Shown one piece after another: positions 1 to 8,314 of a DNA stretch of 64,000 bases. Source of the DNA: Bradyrhizobium zhengyangense (GTDB lineage Bacteria > Pseudomonadota > Alphaproteobacteria > Rhizobiales > Xanthobacteraceae); contig NZ_JAKLUA010000005.1 of the NCBI RefSeq assembly GCF_022012435.1, forward strand, positions 372,001-436,000. The letters run 5' to 3'. Each line of letters begins with the position of its first letter. Position 1 is the first letter of the stretch. A program made the position numbers and the translations under genes. Below the pieces are notes generated by a model, which did not search any database, was not told the DNA's origin, and saw nothing but the letters and a program-made list of their open reading frames with translations.

Positions 1-491
1 CGCATGCCGCCGGAATAGGTGCGCGGTGCATCGTCGATACGCGCGACGTCGATCTCGACGCGCGTGAGCCAGTCGGAAGCGCTCTCGCGAATGCGGCCGT
101 AATGGTTCCAGCCCACGGCCATCAGCCGCTCCCCGACATTGGCGCCGGCCGAGACCGCCATGCGCAGGCCCTGTGCCGGATCCTGGTGCACAAAGCCCCA
201 ATCGGTGCGGAACAGCAGGCGCCGCTCGGCCTCGCCGAGCGCGGCGAGATCGCGGGTGACGCCGTCGCGCATCCGATAGGACACACCACCGCCGCTCGCC
301 GCGAGCTGGCCCGATAGCATCTGCAACAGCGTCGACTTGCCGGACCCGGATTCGCCGACGATCGCCAGCACCTCGCCGGGATAGAGCGCAAACGACACAT
401 CACGGCAGGCGACGATGCGGCCGTAGGACTTGCTGAGGCGATCGGCGATCAGCAGCGGCTGATCGGTTTCAAGAAGGTCCTGATCAGCCAT
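1..491 (-). CDS. phnK: Phosphonate C-P lyase system protein PhnK (3' end outside window)
   Basis: This is an ABC-type ATPase subunit associated with the C-P lyase core complex. About 163 N-terminal codons are present. The Walker A loop reads GESGSGKST near residues 40-48 and is followed by the Q-loop stretch FVHQDPAQGL. The start ATG at 491 overlaps the phnJ stop by 8 bases, so translation is coupled. Known role in the family: PhnK binds the PhnGHIJ core and is needed in vivo for phosphonate breakdown. phnL, and possibly phnN, would be expected further left but cannot be seen. The ABC signature and Walker B lie beyond the window edge. Confidence 0.93.
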   Translation of the reverse strand, partial: MADQDLLETDQPLLIADRLSKSYGRIVACRDVSFALYPGEVLAIVGESGSGKSTLLQMLSGQLAASGGGVSYRMRDGVTRDLAALGEAERRLLFRTDWGFVHQDPAQGLRMAVSAGANVGERLMAVGWNHYGRIRESASDWLTRVEIDVARIDDAPRTYSGGM

Positions 492-1380
492 TTGCTTCTC
501 CCCGCGCCTTGTCCTTGTACGGCGCAGCACTCAGCGCACCGTGATGGCCGGCGGCCTGACGTCCCTCGCAATAGTCGGTGTCCGAGCAGACGAACATGCG
601 ACTGCCCTTGTCGTCGGTGACGATCTCGTCGAGGTAGGAATTTTCGGCGCCGCACAGCGCGCAGGGCGCGTTGAAGCGGTACGGCTCGAACGGGTGATCC
701 TCGAAATCGAGCGACACCACTTGGGTATAAGGCGGGATCGCATAGATGCGTTTCTCGCGGCCGGCGCCGAACAATTGCAATGCCGGGCAATTATCCATCT
801 TGGGATTATCGAATTTCGGCGTCGGCGACGGATCCATCACGTAGCGCGCGTTCACCTTCACCGGATAGGCGTAGGCGGTCGCGATGTGGCCGAAGCGGGC
901 GATGTCCTCGTAGAGCTTCACATGCATCAGGCCGTATTCGGCAAGCGCATGCATGCGCCGCGTCTCGGTCTCGCGCGGCTCGAGGAAGCGTAACGGTTCG
1001 GGGATCGGCACCTGATAGACCAGCACCTGGCTTTGGTGCAGCGACGCTTCCGGGATGCGGTGGCGCGTCTGGATCACGGTCGCCTCGTCGGTCGACGTCG
1101 TCGTGGCGACGCCGGCGGTCTTGGCGAAGAATTTGCGGATCGAGATCGCGTTGGTGGTGTCGTCAGACCCCTGATCGATCACCTTCAGCACGTCCCGCGG
1201 TCCCAGGATCGCAGCTGTCACCTGCACGCCGCCGGTGCCCCAGCCATACGGCATCGGCATTTCGCGGCTGGCGAACGGGACCTGGTAACCGGGGATCGCG
1301 ATCGCTTTCAGGATGGCGCGGCGGATCATCCGCTTGGTCTGTTCGTCCAAGTAGGCGAAGTTGTAGGCGGGCGCGTTCAT
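484..1380 (-). CDS. phnJ: Carbon-phosphorus lyase PhnJ (radical SAM)
   Basis: This is the catalytic C-P lyase, which cleaves ribose-1-phosphonate 5-phosphate to the 1,2-cyclic phosphate, releasing methane in the case of methylphosphonate. The protein has 298 residues, a normal length. The four conserved cysteines are present at C240, C243, C265 and C271, each offset by one from the E. coli positions I recall (241, 244, 266, 272). The glycine of the PGYQVP segment (G31) matches the proposed glycyl-radical site. The start overlaps the phnI stop by 4 bases (ATGA). It therefore appears fully functional and part of phnGHIJK. Confidence 0.97.
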   Translation of the reverse strand: MNAPAYNFAYLDEQTKRMIRRAILKAIAIPGYQVPFASREMPMPYGWGTGGVQVTAAILGPRDVLKVIDQGSDDTTNAISIRKFFAKTAGVATTTSTDEATVIQTRHRIPEASLHQSQVLVYQVPIPEPLRFLEPRETETRRMHALAEYGLMHVKLYEDIARFGHIATAYAYPVKVNARYVMDPSPTPKFDNPKMDNCPALQLFGAGREKRIYAIPPYTQVVSLDFEDHPFEPYRFNAPCALCGAENSYLDEIVTDDKGSRMFVCSDTDYCEGRQAAGHHGALSAAPYKDKARGEANG

Positions 1381-2492
1381 TCCGCGGCCTCCTTCATGGC
1401 ATCGGGCGCGTCGGCATCGGGAGAGGCTTCGGCAAATTCCTTGCGCAGCTTGCGCAAAAGGCCGAGCTCGGACTGGAAGTCGACATAGTGCGGCAGCTTG
1501 AGGTGCTCGACGAAGCCGGTCGCCTGCACGTTGTCCGAATGCGACAACACGAATTCTTCATCTTGCGCAGGGGCCAAGGCCTCTTCACCGAGCTCGCGGG
1601 CACGCAGCGCCCGGTCGACCAGTGCCATCGACATGGTCTTGCGCTCGCTCTGGCCGAAGGCAAGGCCATAGCCGCGGGTGAAGCACGGTGCTTCCGTGGC
1701 CGAGCCCTTGAACTGGTTGACCATCTGGCACTCGGTCAGCTCGATAGAACCGAGAGGCACGGCGAAGCCAACGTCTTCGGCAGCGAACTCCACCTCGACC
1801 TCGCCGAAGCGGATCTCGCCGGCGAAGGGATGGTTGCGGCCGTAGCCGCGCTGGGTGGAGTAGCCCATCGCCAGCAGAAAGCCTTCGTCGCCACGGGCGA
1901 GATTTTGCAGGCGCAGGTCGCGGTCCGCCGGAAAGTTCAGCGGCTCTCGCGTGAGATCGCCGACGCTGGCGCCGTCTTCGGCCTGCGGCGATGATTCGAT
2001 CAGCCCGTCGCGGCCGAGAATGTCGGTCACGCGCGGCGTCGGCGCCGTGGATGCTTCGGCCACGGCCGGCGCTTCCGGCACAAAGCCCTGGGCGAGCGAG
2101 GGATCGAGCAGGCGATGGGTATAGTCGAAGGTGGGCCCGAGGATCTGGCCGCCCGGAATGTCCTTGAAGGTCGAGGACACCCGCCGCTGCACCCGCATCG
2201 CGCCGGTGTCGACCGGCTCGCTGGCGCCAAAGCGCGGCAGGGTGGCGCGGAAGGCGCGGACCAGGAAGATCGCCTCGATCAGATCGCCGCGTGCCTGCTT
2301 GATCGCGAGCGCCGCGAGCTCGCGGTCATAGAGCGAACCTTCGCTCATGACGCGGTCGACGGCGAGCCCAAGCTGTTCCGAGATCTGGTCGAGCGAGACT
2401 TCCGCAACGCTTTGGTCGCCGCGCCTGGCATTGGCGAGCAGGCGATGGGCGTTCTCGATGGCGCGTTCGCCGCCTTTGACTGCGACATACAT
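1377..2492 (-). CDS. phnI: C-P lyase core subunit PhnI
   Basis: PhnI has 371 residues. In the family, with PhnG, PhnH and PhnL, it catalyses displacement of adenine from ATP by the phosphonate to form alpha-D-ribose-1-phosphonate 5-triphosphate. On its own, E. coli PhnI is a purine nucleosidase. The typical opening MYVAVKGGERAIENAHRLL and the alanine/glutamate-rich middle are intact. It starts 3 bases after the phnH stop and overlaps phnJ by 4 bases, consistent with a single transcript. No truncation or frameshift is seen. Confidence 0.96.
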   Translation of the reverse strand: MYVAVKGGERAIENAHRLLANARRGDQSVAEVSLDQISEQLGLAVDRVMSEGSLYDRELAALAIKQARGDLIEAIFLVRAFRATLPRFGASEPVDTGAMRVQRRVSSTFKDIPGGQILGPTFDYTHRLLDPSLAQGFVPEAPAVAEASTAPTPRVTDILGRDGLIESSPQAEDGASVGDLTREPLNFPADRDLRLQNLARGDEGFLLAMGYSTQRGYGRNHPFAGEIRFGEVEVEFAAEDVGFAVPLGSIELTECQMVNQFKGSATEAPCFTRGYGLAFGQSERKTMSMALVDRALRARELGEEALAPAQDEEFVLSHSDNVQATGFVEHLKLPHYVDFQSELGLLRKLRKEFAEASPDADAPDAMKEAAE

Positions 2493-2495
2493 GCA

Positions 2496-3104
2496 TCAGC
2501 CTCCCTTGCTCATGACACGCGTGGTGCGCGGGATCGCAACCACGGCATCGTCGGCGACCAGCACCACGTCGATGCCGCGCGGAAACAGAGTCTCATTGAA
2601 GCGCAGCTGCTCGAACAAATCGAAAGGCTTGAACGCGGCCTGGAGCGTCGCGACGCCGTCGATGCCGGGGCCGCGGAGCTCGAAGTTTTGCCCCGAATCC
2701 AGGCTCTCGACCTGAAGGATGACGGTGGTCGAACGGTCTGGATATTCGTTGGTGCCCAGCGCGAAACGCTCGAGATTGGGCAGCAACACGCCGTCGCTGA
2801 TCAGCGCGAAAGCCACGATGGAGCAATCATGGATCACCGGCGCACCGGTGTGGAATTTGAGCCACTTCAGGACGTCAGTGCTCTCAGCCATGCGCGCATC
2901 GAGCCAGAGCGGGGTGTCGTGATCGAACAGGGTCAGCGCGATCGCGGCAGTGCCGCGCATCATCGTTTCAGGTGTTCCCGCCATCGGCACGATGCGCTGG
3001 ACCGCACCCGGCCGCGCCATCGCGTCCATGACCGAGCGAAAGGTCGATTGCGCCGACAACACCTTGTCGACGAACCCCGGCGGCAGTTCCGCAATCGTTG
3101 TCAT
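2496..3104 (-). CDS. phnH: C-P lyase core subunit PhnH
   Basis: PhnH is a structural and catalytic subunit of the C-P lyase core, with 202 residues from the chosen start. The frame is open further upstream to 3143, but the ATG at 3104 (MTTIAELPPGF) was chosen. It lies 4 bases after the phnG stop, has a GAAGGGTGAGG ribosome site just in front, and matches the usual N-terminus of the family. Segments such as FRSVMDAMARPG and HTGAPVIHD are typical of PhnH. Confidence 0.94.
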   Translation of the reverse strand: MTTIAELPPGFVDKVLSAQSTFRSVMDAMARPGAVQRIVPMAGTPETMMRGTAAIALTLFDHDTPLWLDARMAESTDVLKWLKFHTGAPVIHDCSIVAFALISDGVLLPNLERFALGTNEYPDRSTTVILQVESLDSGQNFELRGPGIDGVATLQAAFKPFDLFEQLRFNETLFPRGIDVVLVADDAVVAIPRTTRVMSKGG

Positions 3105-3108
3105 GGCC

Positions 3109-3573
3109 TCACCCTTCACCGCGCACCATGGTGTAGAAATCAACCTTCGTCGCAGCGGTCTCTTCGGCCTGCTGCTTGCGTCTGACCATAAGCTGCTCGC
3201 GCAACGGTGCGATTACGTCGCGTTCGACGGCGGCGCCGAAGTCGCGCGACTGCACCAATGCGTCGCACAGGGCGATCAGCCGCGCCTTCTCGCTATTTCG
3301 CCCAAGCGTGTAGCCGAAACCAACCTCGCCGCTCGCAAGCCGCACCGCTGCGCGGGACACCGTGGCCTCACCGAGATTGAAAGGCGCGCCATCGCCGCCG
3401 ACCCGGCCGCGCAGCATCACCAGACCATTCTCCGGTTCGCGTAAATCCTGATGACCAGGCAAGGAGATTGTGCGGAGACGGGCGGCGATCTCGCCCGCCT
3501 CCGCGTGCGCCAGCACGGCCATGGCGGCCTTGCGCTGGGCTTGCTGGGTGTTGTGTTGGCTCACCGAATCCAC
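3109..3573 (-). CDS. phnG: C-P lyase core subunit PhnG
   Basis: PhnG has 154 residues and is the first gene of the phnGHIJK operon. With PhnH and PhnI it forms the core complex that couples phosphonate to ATP-derived ribose. The family segment GFGYTLGRNSEKA is visible near residues 85-97. The gene is preceded by a promoter region with both a Pho box and a perfect inverted repeat that fits a PhnF operator, so it is probably phosphate-starvation induced and phosphonate-derepressed. Confidence 0.94.
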   Translation of the reverse strand: MDSVSQHNTQQAQRKAAMAVLAHAEAGEIAARLRTISLPGHQDLREPENGLVMLRGRVGGDGAPFNLGEATVSRAAVRLASGEVGFGYTLGRNSEKARLIALCDALVQSRDFGAAVERDVIAPLREQLMVRRKQQAEETAATKVDFYTMVRGEG

Positions 3574-3589
3574 CGACTCTTGTCGAACT

Positions 3590-3617
3590 CAAGTTGTCTA
3601 TGATAATAGACAACTTG
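3590..3617. promoter_or_regulatory. Perfect inverted repeat, likely PhnF (GntR/HutC) operator
   Basis: Two perfect 12-base arms, CAAGTTGTCTAT and ATAGACAACTTG, are separated by GATA. HutC-type regulators bind such GT-N-TA-N-AC symmetric sites. It lies between phnG and the divergent phnF and covers the predicted start point of phnG transcription. Assignment to PhnF is inferred from position and symmetry. Confidence 0.8.
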
Positions 3618-3648
3618 ATACGGAAGCGCCATGACTGTTTCGTGACAA
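3615..3648 (-). promoter_or_regulatory. Pho box and -10 element of the phnGHIJK promoter
   Basis: Read on the minus strand, TTGTCAC-GAAA-CAGTCAT (3648 down to 3631) gives two TGTCA-like repeats 11 bases apart, matching the PhoB consensus at 11 of 14 informative positions. Ten bases further on is TATCAA (3620-3615), a plausible -10 at the spacing expected of a PhoB-activated promoter. The PhnF-type operator begins inside this -10. Confidence 0.7.
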
Positions 3649-3681
3649 ACGTGTGATTTCCGGGCTAGGCTGGCCGCCGAC

Positions 3682-4410
3682 ATGAGTATGCAGGACACCG
3701 CCTCTTCAGGCGTCGCGCTGTGGCGCCTCGTTGCCGACGGCATCGAGCGCGGCATCGCCGACGGCCGTTTTGCCGCCGGCGACAAATTGCCGGGCGAGAT
3801 GGAGATCGCGGAAACTTATCGCGTCAACAGGCACACCGTGCGGCGCGCGCTCGCAGCCCTTGCCGAGCGCGGCATCGTGCGCGCCGAGCGCGGCAGCGGA
3901 ACCTATGTCGAGGCGCAGAAGCTCGCCTATCCCTTGCGCTCGCGCACGCGCTTCTCGGAGATCGTCGGCGCCGAAGGCCGCGAGCCGCATGGCCGCCTGA
4001 TTGAGGCGTCAGAGGATGTCGCAACCCGCGAACTGGCGCGCGAACTGGGTTTGAAGACCGGCGCGCCGCTGGTGCGGATCGAGGCCATCCGCCTCGCCGA
4101 TCGCACGCCGATCTGCGTCTCCACGACCTGGCTGTCGGCGGAGCGGTTTCCAGGCGCCGGCACGGTGTTTTCAGCCACGCGCTCGATGACGAAGATGCTC
4201 GAGCATTACGGGATCCGCGACTATCGCCGCGGTGCGACCAGGATCACCGCCGGCATCATCGATGCGACCGATGCCGCGCGGCTCGACCTGCCGCTCGGGC
4301 GGCCGATCCTGGTGGTCGACGCGACGGACCTCGATCTCGAGGGCAAGCCGCTGGTGACGAAGCATTCGCGCTTTGCGGCGGAGCGGGTAGAGTTTCTGGT
4401 CGAGCCGTAG
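3682..4410 (+). CDS. phnF: Phosphonate operon repressor PhnF (GntR/HutC family)
   Basis: PhnF has 242 residues. The N-terminal winged helix-turn-helix spans about residues 10-78, including GDKLPGEMEIAETYRVNRHT and the wing ERGIVRAERGSGTYV. A UTRA effector-binding domain follows from about 95 to the end. Members of this group repress phosphonate genes until inducer is present. It is divergent from phnG and faces the inverted repeat at 3590-3617, so it probably represses phnG and itself. An alternative ATG two codons in is possible. Confidence 0.93.
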   Translation: MSMQDTASSGVALWRLVADGIERGIADGRFAAGDKLPGEMEIAETYRVNRHTVRRALAALAERGIVRAERGSGTYVEAQKLAYPLRSRTRFSEIVGAEGREPHGRLIEASEDVATRELARELGLKTGAPLVRIEAIRLADRTPICVSTTWLSAERFPGAGTVFSATRSMTKMLEHYGIRDYRRGATRITAGIIDATDAARLDLPLGRPILVVDATDLDLEGKPLVTKHSRFAAERVEFLVEP

Positions 4411-4436
4411 GGCCGGCCGCTCTCTCCACGAAAACG

Positions 4437-4538
4437 GTGCCGCAGGCTGGGCAAAGGCGCTCTTGCGCCGGTGCCCACGATCTTTCCATGATTCGAGAGA
4501 AGTGGTGGGCACGCTCCGCTTTGCCCACCCTACGGCAC
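4437..4538. repeat. Dispersed palindromic repeat at a convergent junction (copy A)
   Basis: Outer arms of 20 bases (4437-4456 and 4519-4538) pair at 18 of 20 positions around the core TGGGCAAAG / CTTTGCCCA. A second, inner pair GTGCCCAC / GTGGGCAC lies within. The element sits between the ends of phnF and phnE1 and resembles the element at 10881-11002. It probably acts as a bidirectional terminator or mRNA-end stabiliser. Confidence 0.75.
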
Positions 4539-4544
4539 CTGCGC

Positions 4545-5390
4545 TTAGGCGACGGCCCTTCGTCCAATGATCGCAAACCGCAGCTTGCCCGAGATGAAAT
4601 CGATCGCGGCAACGGCGACCAGGATCATCAGGATCAGGAACGACACCTTCTGCCATTCCAGCACGCGAATCTGCTCAGCGAGCTGGAGGCCGATGCCGCC
4701 GGCGCCGACGATGCCGATGATGGTGGCCGAGCGCGTGTTCGACTCGATGAAATACAGCACCTGGCCGGCGATGACAGGCAGCACCTGCGGCAGCAGTCCG
4801 AAACGGATCTCGTGCAGCGCGCTGCCGCCGGAGGCACGGATCCCCTCGACCTGCCTCTGGTCGGCGCCTTCGATCGCTTCCGAGAACAGTTTTCCGAATG
4901 CGCCGAAATCCGACACCGCGATGGCGAGCACGCCGGCGAACGGACCGAGCCCGACGACGTTGATCCAGACCAGCGCCCAGATCAACGTGTCGACGCCGCG
5001 GATCGAATCAAGGAACCGCCGCACTGGAAAGCGGACGATGTGAGGCACGATATTGCGGGCGGCCAGCAGGCTGACCGGCAGCGCGAGGAGGGCGGCAAGC
5101 GTGGTGCCGAGCAACGCGATAGAGAGCGTCTCGCCCAGCGCCTGCAGATAGAGCGGCAGCGACGAGCCGGGATCAGGCGGCATCATCATCATGCTGATCC
5201 AGCCGAGCTGGCTCAGCCCCGTGATGAAACGCGACGGCGAGAAATCGAGATCGACCAGGCCGAACACGAAGATCGCAAGCGCCGCGACGAGCATCGACGG
5301 CGTCGCCAGGCGCGCCGATGCCGGACGGTTGAAGACATCGGGATAGCGCGCGCGGAGCTCCGCGGTGTCGACGTCCTGCGGCTTGCTCAA
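4545..5390 (-). CDS. phnE: Phosphonate ABC transporter permease PhnE (second copy in operon)
   Basis: This is an inner-membrane permease of the phosphonate importer, with 281 residues and about six hydrophobic segments. The binding-protein-dependent transport loop EGIRASGGSALHEIRFGLLPQ and the SATIIGIVGAGGIGLQL stretch are characteristic of PhnE. The start is TTG at 5390, chosen because a GGAGG ribosome site lies 8 bases upstream and the codon overlaps the TGA stop of the preceding permease. Two PhnE paralogues in tandem suggest a heterodimeric channel. Confidence 0.94.
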   Translation of the reverse strand: MSKPQDVDTAELRARYPDVFNRPASARLATPSMLVAALAIFVFGLVDLDFSPSRFITGLSQLGWISMMMMPPDPGSSLPLYLQALGETLSIALLGTTLAALLALPVSLLAARNIVPHIVRFPVRRFLDSIRGVDTLIWALVWINVVGLGPFAGVLAIAVSDFGAFGKLFSEAIEGADQRQVEGIRASGGSALHEIRFGLLPQVLPVIAGQVLYFIESNTRSATIIGIVGAGGIGLQLAEQIRVLEWQKVSFLILMILVAVAAIDFISGKLRFAIIGRRAVA

Positions 5391-6310
5391 TTCCGCGCCT
5401 CCTTGCCGAACAGGTGGGCGCGCACCCAGCCGGTGGTGATGTCGATCAGGAAGACCGTGACGATGATGGTCACAAGGATGGCGCTGACGTCGGAGTAGTA
5501 GAATTTTCTGATAGCGACGATCAGCTCCTGCCCGATGCCGCCGGCGCCGACAAAGCCCATCACCGAGGCCTCGCGCACATTGATCTCGAAACGCAGCAGC
5601 GCGTAGCTGGCATAGCCCGCGGAGACCTGCGGCAGGATCGCAAAGCGCATGCAGGAGATCCAGCTCGCGCCGGTCGAGCGGATGCCTTCGACCGGCTTCA
5701 TGTCGGCGTTCTCGACGATCTCGGAAAACTGCTTGCCGAGAGCGCCGGTGGAGTGGATCGCGATCGCGAGCACGCCCGCCACCGGACCGAGGCCGAAGGC
5801 CATGACGAAGATCAGCGCGAAGACGATACCTGGCACCGTGCGGGCGAATTCCAGCAGGCGCCGGACGGTGAAGCGCAACCAGGGCGCGGGCGAGGTGTTC
5901 TCAGCGGAGAAGAAATTCAGCAGGAAGGCGAGAACGGCGCCGATCAGCGTCCCGACATAGGAGATCAGCAGCGTCTCGCCGAGCAGCTTCAGCCATTTGC
6001 GCAGGCCCCAGAACCATTCGCCAAAATTGGTCCAGACCCGCTGGCCGCTGTCGAGGGTGAGGATACGGTCGAAATAGCTGATGAAGTTGCCGAAATAAGT
6101 GAAGAAAGTACGCAAGTTCACTTCGGCGCCGATCGACGCCACGATCAGCGCGGCAACGAAGACGGCGAAGCCCGCCAGCAGGCGCAAGCGCTTGCGCGCG
6201 AGCGCCTTGCTATACGCGGCGTTCAGGGCAGCGAGTTGCTGCTCGGGAAGGATCGAAACCGCAACCGTCATCGAGAATACGGGTCCATCAAGAAAAAGAG
6301 CCGGGTCCAT
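5387..6310 (-). CDS. phnE: Phosphonate ABC transporter permease PhnE (first copy in operon)
   Basis: This is the partner permease, with 307 residues from ATG 6310. It has about six transmembrane segments and the EAA-type loop EGIRSTGASWISCMRFAILPQ. The start at 6310 has GGAG 8 bases upstream. A second ATG at 6271 (MTVAVSILPEQ) resembles the N-terminus usual in rhizobial PhnE and may be the true start. The gene sits 32 bases after phnD and overlaps the next permease. A substrate-channel heterodimer with the other PhnE is inferred. Confidence 0.92.
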   Translation of the reverse strand: MDPALFLDGPVFSMTVAVSILPEQQLAALNAAYSKALARKRLRLLAGFAVFVAALIVASIGAEVNLRTFFTYFGNFISYFDRILTLDSGQRVWTNFGEWFWGLRKWLKLLGETLLISYVGTLIGAVLAFLLNFFSAENTSPAPWLRFTVRRLLEFARTVPGIVFALIFVMAFGLGPVAGVLAIAIHSTGALGKQFSEIVENADMKPVEGIRSTGASWISCMRFAILPQVSAGYASYALLRFEINVREASVMGFVGAGGIGQELIVAIRKFYYSDVSAILVTIIVTVFLIDITTGWVRAHLFGKEARN

Positions 6311-6342
6311 CGCCCCGGCTCCAGTGCGTCGTCCCGACGAGC

Positions 6343-7272
6343 TCAGGACGCCTTCTTACGCAGATTGTCGACGAACTTAATCAGCTCGATGGTCTTGTTG
6401 TAATCGTCGTTGGCGACCGGCTCCCACGGCTTGTTCTTGCCGTCGGAGAGCTTCTTGAACGCCTCGGGGTCCTTGGTCGCCGCGTCGATGAAGGCCTTCT
6501 TGATCGCTGCCTTCATGTCTTCAGGCAGATCGCTGAGATAGGCATAGGGCGAGTTGATGATGAGGTCGGACTTCACGATGATGCGGAAGTCCTCCTTCTT
6601 CATCACGGCGCCATCGGGCGACTTCACCATGCCCTTGTTGAGCATGCGAGTCAGGTTGGAATCATCGTCGGCGTTCCACCAATTGGCGGCGACGTCGACG
6701 GTGCCCTGGGCGAGAGCAAGAACCGCGTTCTCGTGGCTGCCGGTGAAGACGACCTTGGAGAAGTAAGCGTCCGGATCGATCCCCATCGCGTTCAGCTTGA
6801 AGCGGGGCATGTTGTTGCCCGAGGTCGAGTTCGGGTCGACCAGGCCGAGATTCTTGCCCTTGAGATCCTCGATCTTCTGGTACGGAGACTTCGCCAGCAC
6901 GTAGAATACCGAGTAGTAACCCTTCGAGCCGTCAGAGTTGACGTCGATGACGAAAGCGTCGGTCTTGACGCCGGTGAGACGGGCACGCGCGAAGGAAGCC
7001 GGACCGTAATAGCCGATGTGGATGTTGCCGGCGCGCTGGCCTTCGATGAGGGCGGCGTAGTCATTGGCGACGCGCAGCGTCACCTTCACGCCGAGCTCCT
7101 TCGACAGATAGTTGATGAAGGGGCCATAACGCTCGGTCACGCCCGAGCCGTTCTCGGCCGGAATGGCGGCGAAGGTGATCTCCGGATATTTCGTCTTCCA
7201 GTCTTCGGCGGAAGCGGATCCGGCAAAGGTCAGTGCGGCGGCGCCGGCAAGAATGAGTCTGCGAGTGATCAT
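6343..7272 (-). CDS. phnD: Phosphonate-binding periplasmic protein PhnD
   Basis: PhnD is the solute-binding protein of the phosphonate importer, with 309 residues. A signal peptide (MITRRLILAGAAALTFAGSA-SA) precedes a mature start near EDWKTKYPEI. Family features include ERYGPFINYLSKELG, the ligand-loop segment IGYYGPASFARA, and DPNSTSGNNMPRF. It is preceded by phnC and followed by two phnE genes. It acts in the periplasm, delivering phosphonates to PhnE. Confidence 0.95.
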   Translation of the reverse strand: MITRRLILAGAAALTFAGSASAEDWKTKYPEITFAAIPAENGSGVTERYGPFINYLSKELGVKVTLRVANDYAALIEGQRAGNIHIGYYGPASFARARLTGVKTDAFVIDVNSDGSKGYYSVFYVLAKSPYQKIEDLKGKNLGLVDPNSTSGNNMPRFKLNAMGIDPDAYFSKVVFTGSHENAVLALAQGTVDVAANWWNADDDSNLTRMLNKGMVKSPDGAVMKKEDFRIIVKSDLIINSPYAYLSDLPEDMKAAIKKAFIDAATKDPEAFKKLSDGKNKPWEPVANDDYNKTIELIKFVDNLRKKAS

Positions 7273-7329
7273 ATTAGTCCTCTTCCCAGGTTGAGGTCGG
7301 TTGAAGCGAAAGTAGCGATGCGGAGCCGC

Positions 7330-8139
7330 TCAGGCCGCCGCTGCCGTTCCGAGTGCCGGGACGGCCTCGGGCGCCGGGGCGGATGTGCCGCCCATGACAT
7401 CGGCGGCTTCGAGGTCGTAGAGCTCACGCGCGACAAGGTCAGTCAGCGCGGACGGCGCGCCGTCGAACACCACCCGGCCCGCTGCCATACCGATCAGGCG
7501 ATCGCAATAGCTGCGCGCCAGGTCGAGCGAATGCAGGTTGCAAAGCACGGTGATGCCGAAATGCTTGTTGATGCGCAGCAGCGCATCCATGACGATCTTG
7601 GTGTTGCGCGGATCGAGCGAGGCAATCGGTTCATCGGCGAGGATAATGTCGGGCTGCTGTACCAGCGCCCGCGCGATCGCGACGCGCTGTTGCTGGCCGC
7701 CGGAGAGCTGGTCGGCGCGCTGGGCGGCCAGCGCGGCGATATCGAACTGTTCGAGGGCCGACATGGCGAGCGCCTTGTCCTGCTCGGGCCAGATCTGCGA
7801 CAGGGAACGCCAGGCCGGCATGGTGGCGAGGCGTCCCATCAGCACATTAGTCAGCACGTCCAGCCGGCCGACCAGATTGAACTGTTGAAAGATCATCGCC
7901 GATCGCGCCCGCCACTGCCGCAACTCCTTGCCGCGCAGCGCCGTCACGTCGAGGCCGTCGAACAGGATGCGGCCTTGCGTCGGCGTCACCAGACGATTGA
8001 TGGTTCGCAATAGCGTCGACTTGCCGGCGCCGGAGCGCCCGATCACGCCGACGAAGCCGCCGGGGGAGATTTGAAACGAAGCCTCGTCCACCGCGGCTTT
8101 TGCGCCGAAGCAGCACGTCAGACCTTCAACCACCAGCAT
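7330..8139 (-). CDS. phnC: Phosphonate ABC transporter ATP-binding protein PhnC
   Basis: PhnC is the ATPase of the importer, with 269 residues. Walker A is GRSGAGKST (residues 34-42), the signature is LSGGQQQRVAIARAL, and Walker B is IILADEP followed by the D-loop SLD. The switch histidine is in VLCNLHSLD. It is the first gene of phnC-phnD-phnE-phnE, and a minus-strand Pho box lies 44-61 bases upstream. The C-terminal tail (about 30 residues rich in Ala and Pro) extends beyond the core domain. Confidence 0.95.
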   Translation of the reverse strand: MLVVEGLTCCFGAKAAVDEASFQISPGGFVGVIGRSGAGKSTLLRTINRLVTPTQGRILFDGLDVTALRGKELRQWRARSAMIFQQFNLVGRLDVLTNVLMGRLATMPAWRSLSQIWPEQDKALAMSALEQFDIAALAAQRADQLSGGQQQRVAIARALVQQPDIILADEPIASLDPRNTKIVMDALLRINKHFGITVLCNLHSLDLARSYCDRLIGMAAGRVVFDGAPSALTDLVARELYDLEAADVMGGTSAPAPEAVPALGTAAAA

Positions 8140-8182
8140 GCAGGGCTCCAGAGTAGCTGGAGCCCACCGCTATCCTCGGCGG

Positions 8183-8200
8183 TTGACACTTGTGTGACAT
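8183..8200 (-). promoter_or_regulatory. Pho box upstream of phnC
   Basis: On the minus strand, ATGTCAC-ACAA-GTGTCAA has two TGTCA cores exactly 11 bases apart, the spacing PhoB needs. It points toward phnC. No convincing -10 is visible downstream. Confidence 0.65.
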
Positions 8201-8238
8201 GCACAATGCGGTGCGGCGATCCTACACACTTCATCCCC

Positions 8239-8267
8239 TGTCATCGCATCGTCATGATGATGTCATC
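8239..8267 (+). promoter_or_regulatory. Pho box with three repeats upstream of the acyltransferase-phnM unit
   Basis: CTGTCAT, TCGTCAT and ATGTCAT occur in the same direction with 11-base periodicity, giving room for one and a half PhoB dimers. It lies 48 bases before the start at 8315. It and the phnC Pho box on the other strand form a divergent PhoB-controlled region. Confidence 0.7.
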
Positions 8268-8314
8268 AAGCCACTCGAAGACGAGCGCCCCGCCCTCGAA
8301 CGTCCGGATGCAAC

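Noticed and set aside
9..400. Possible frameshift in the C-P lyase ATPase because no long plus or minus frame was obvious at the left edge.
   Set aside because: The minus-strand frame from 491 is intact to the edge with good PhnK motifs. It simply runs out of the window.
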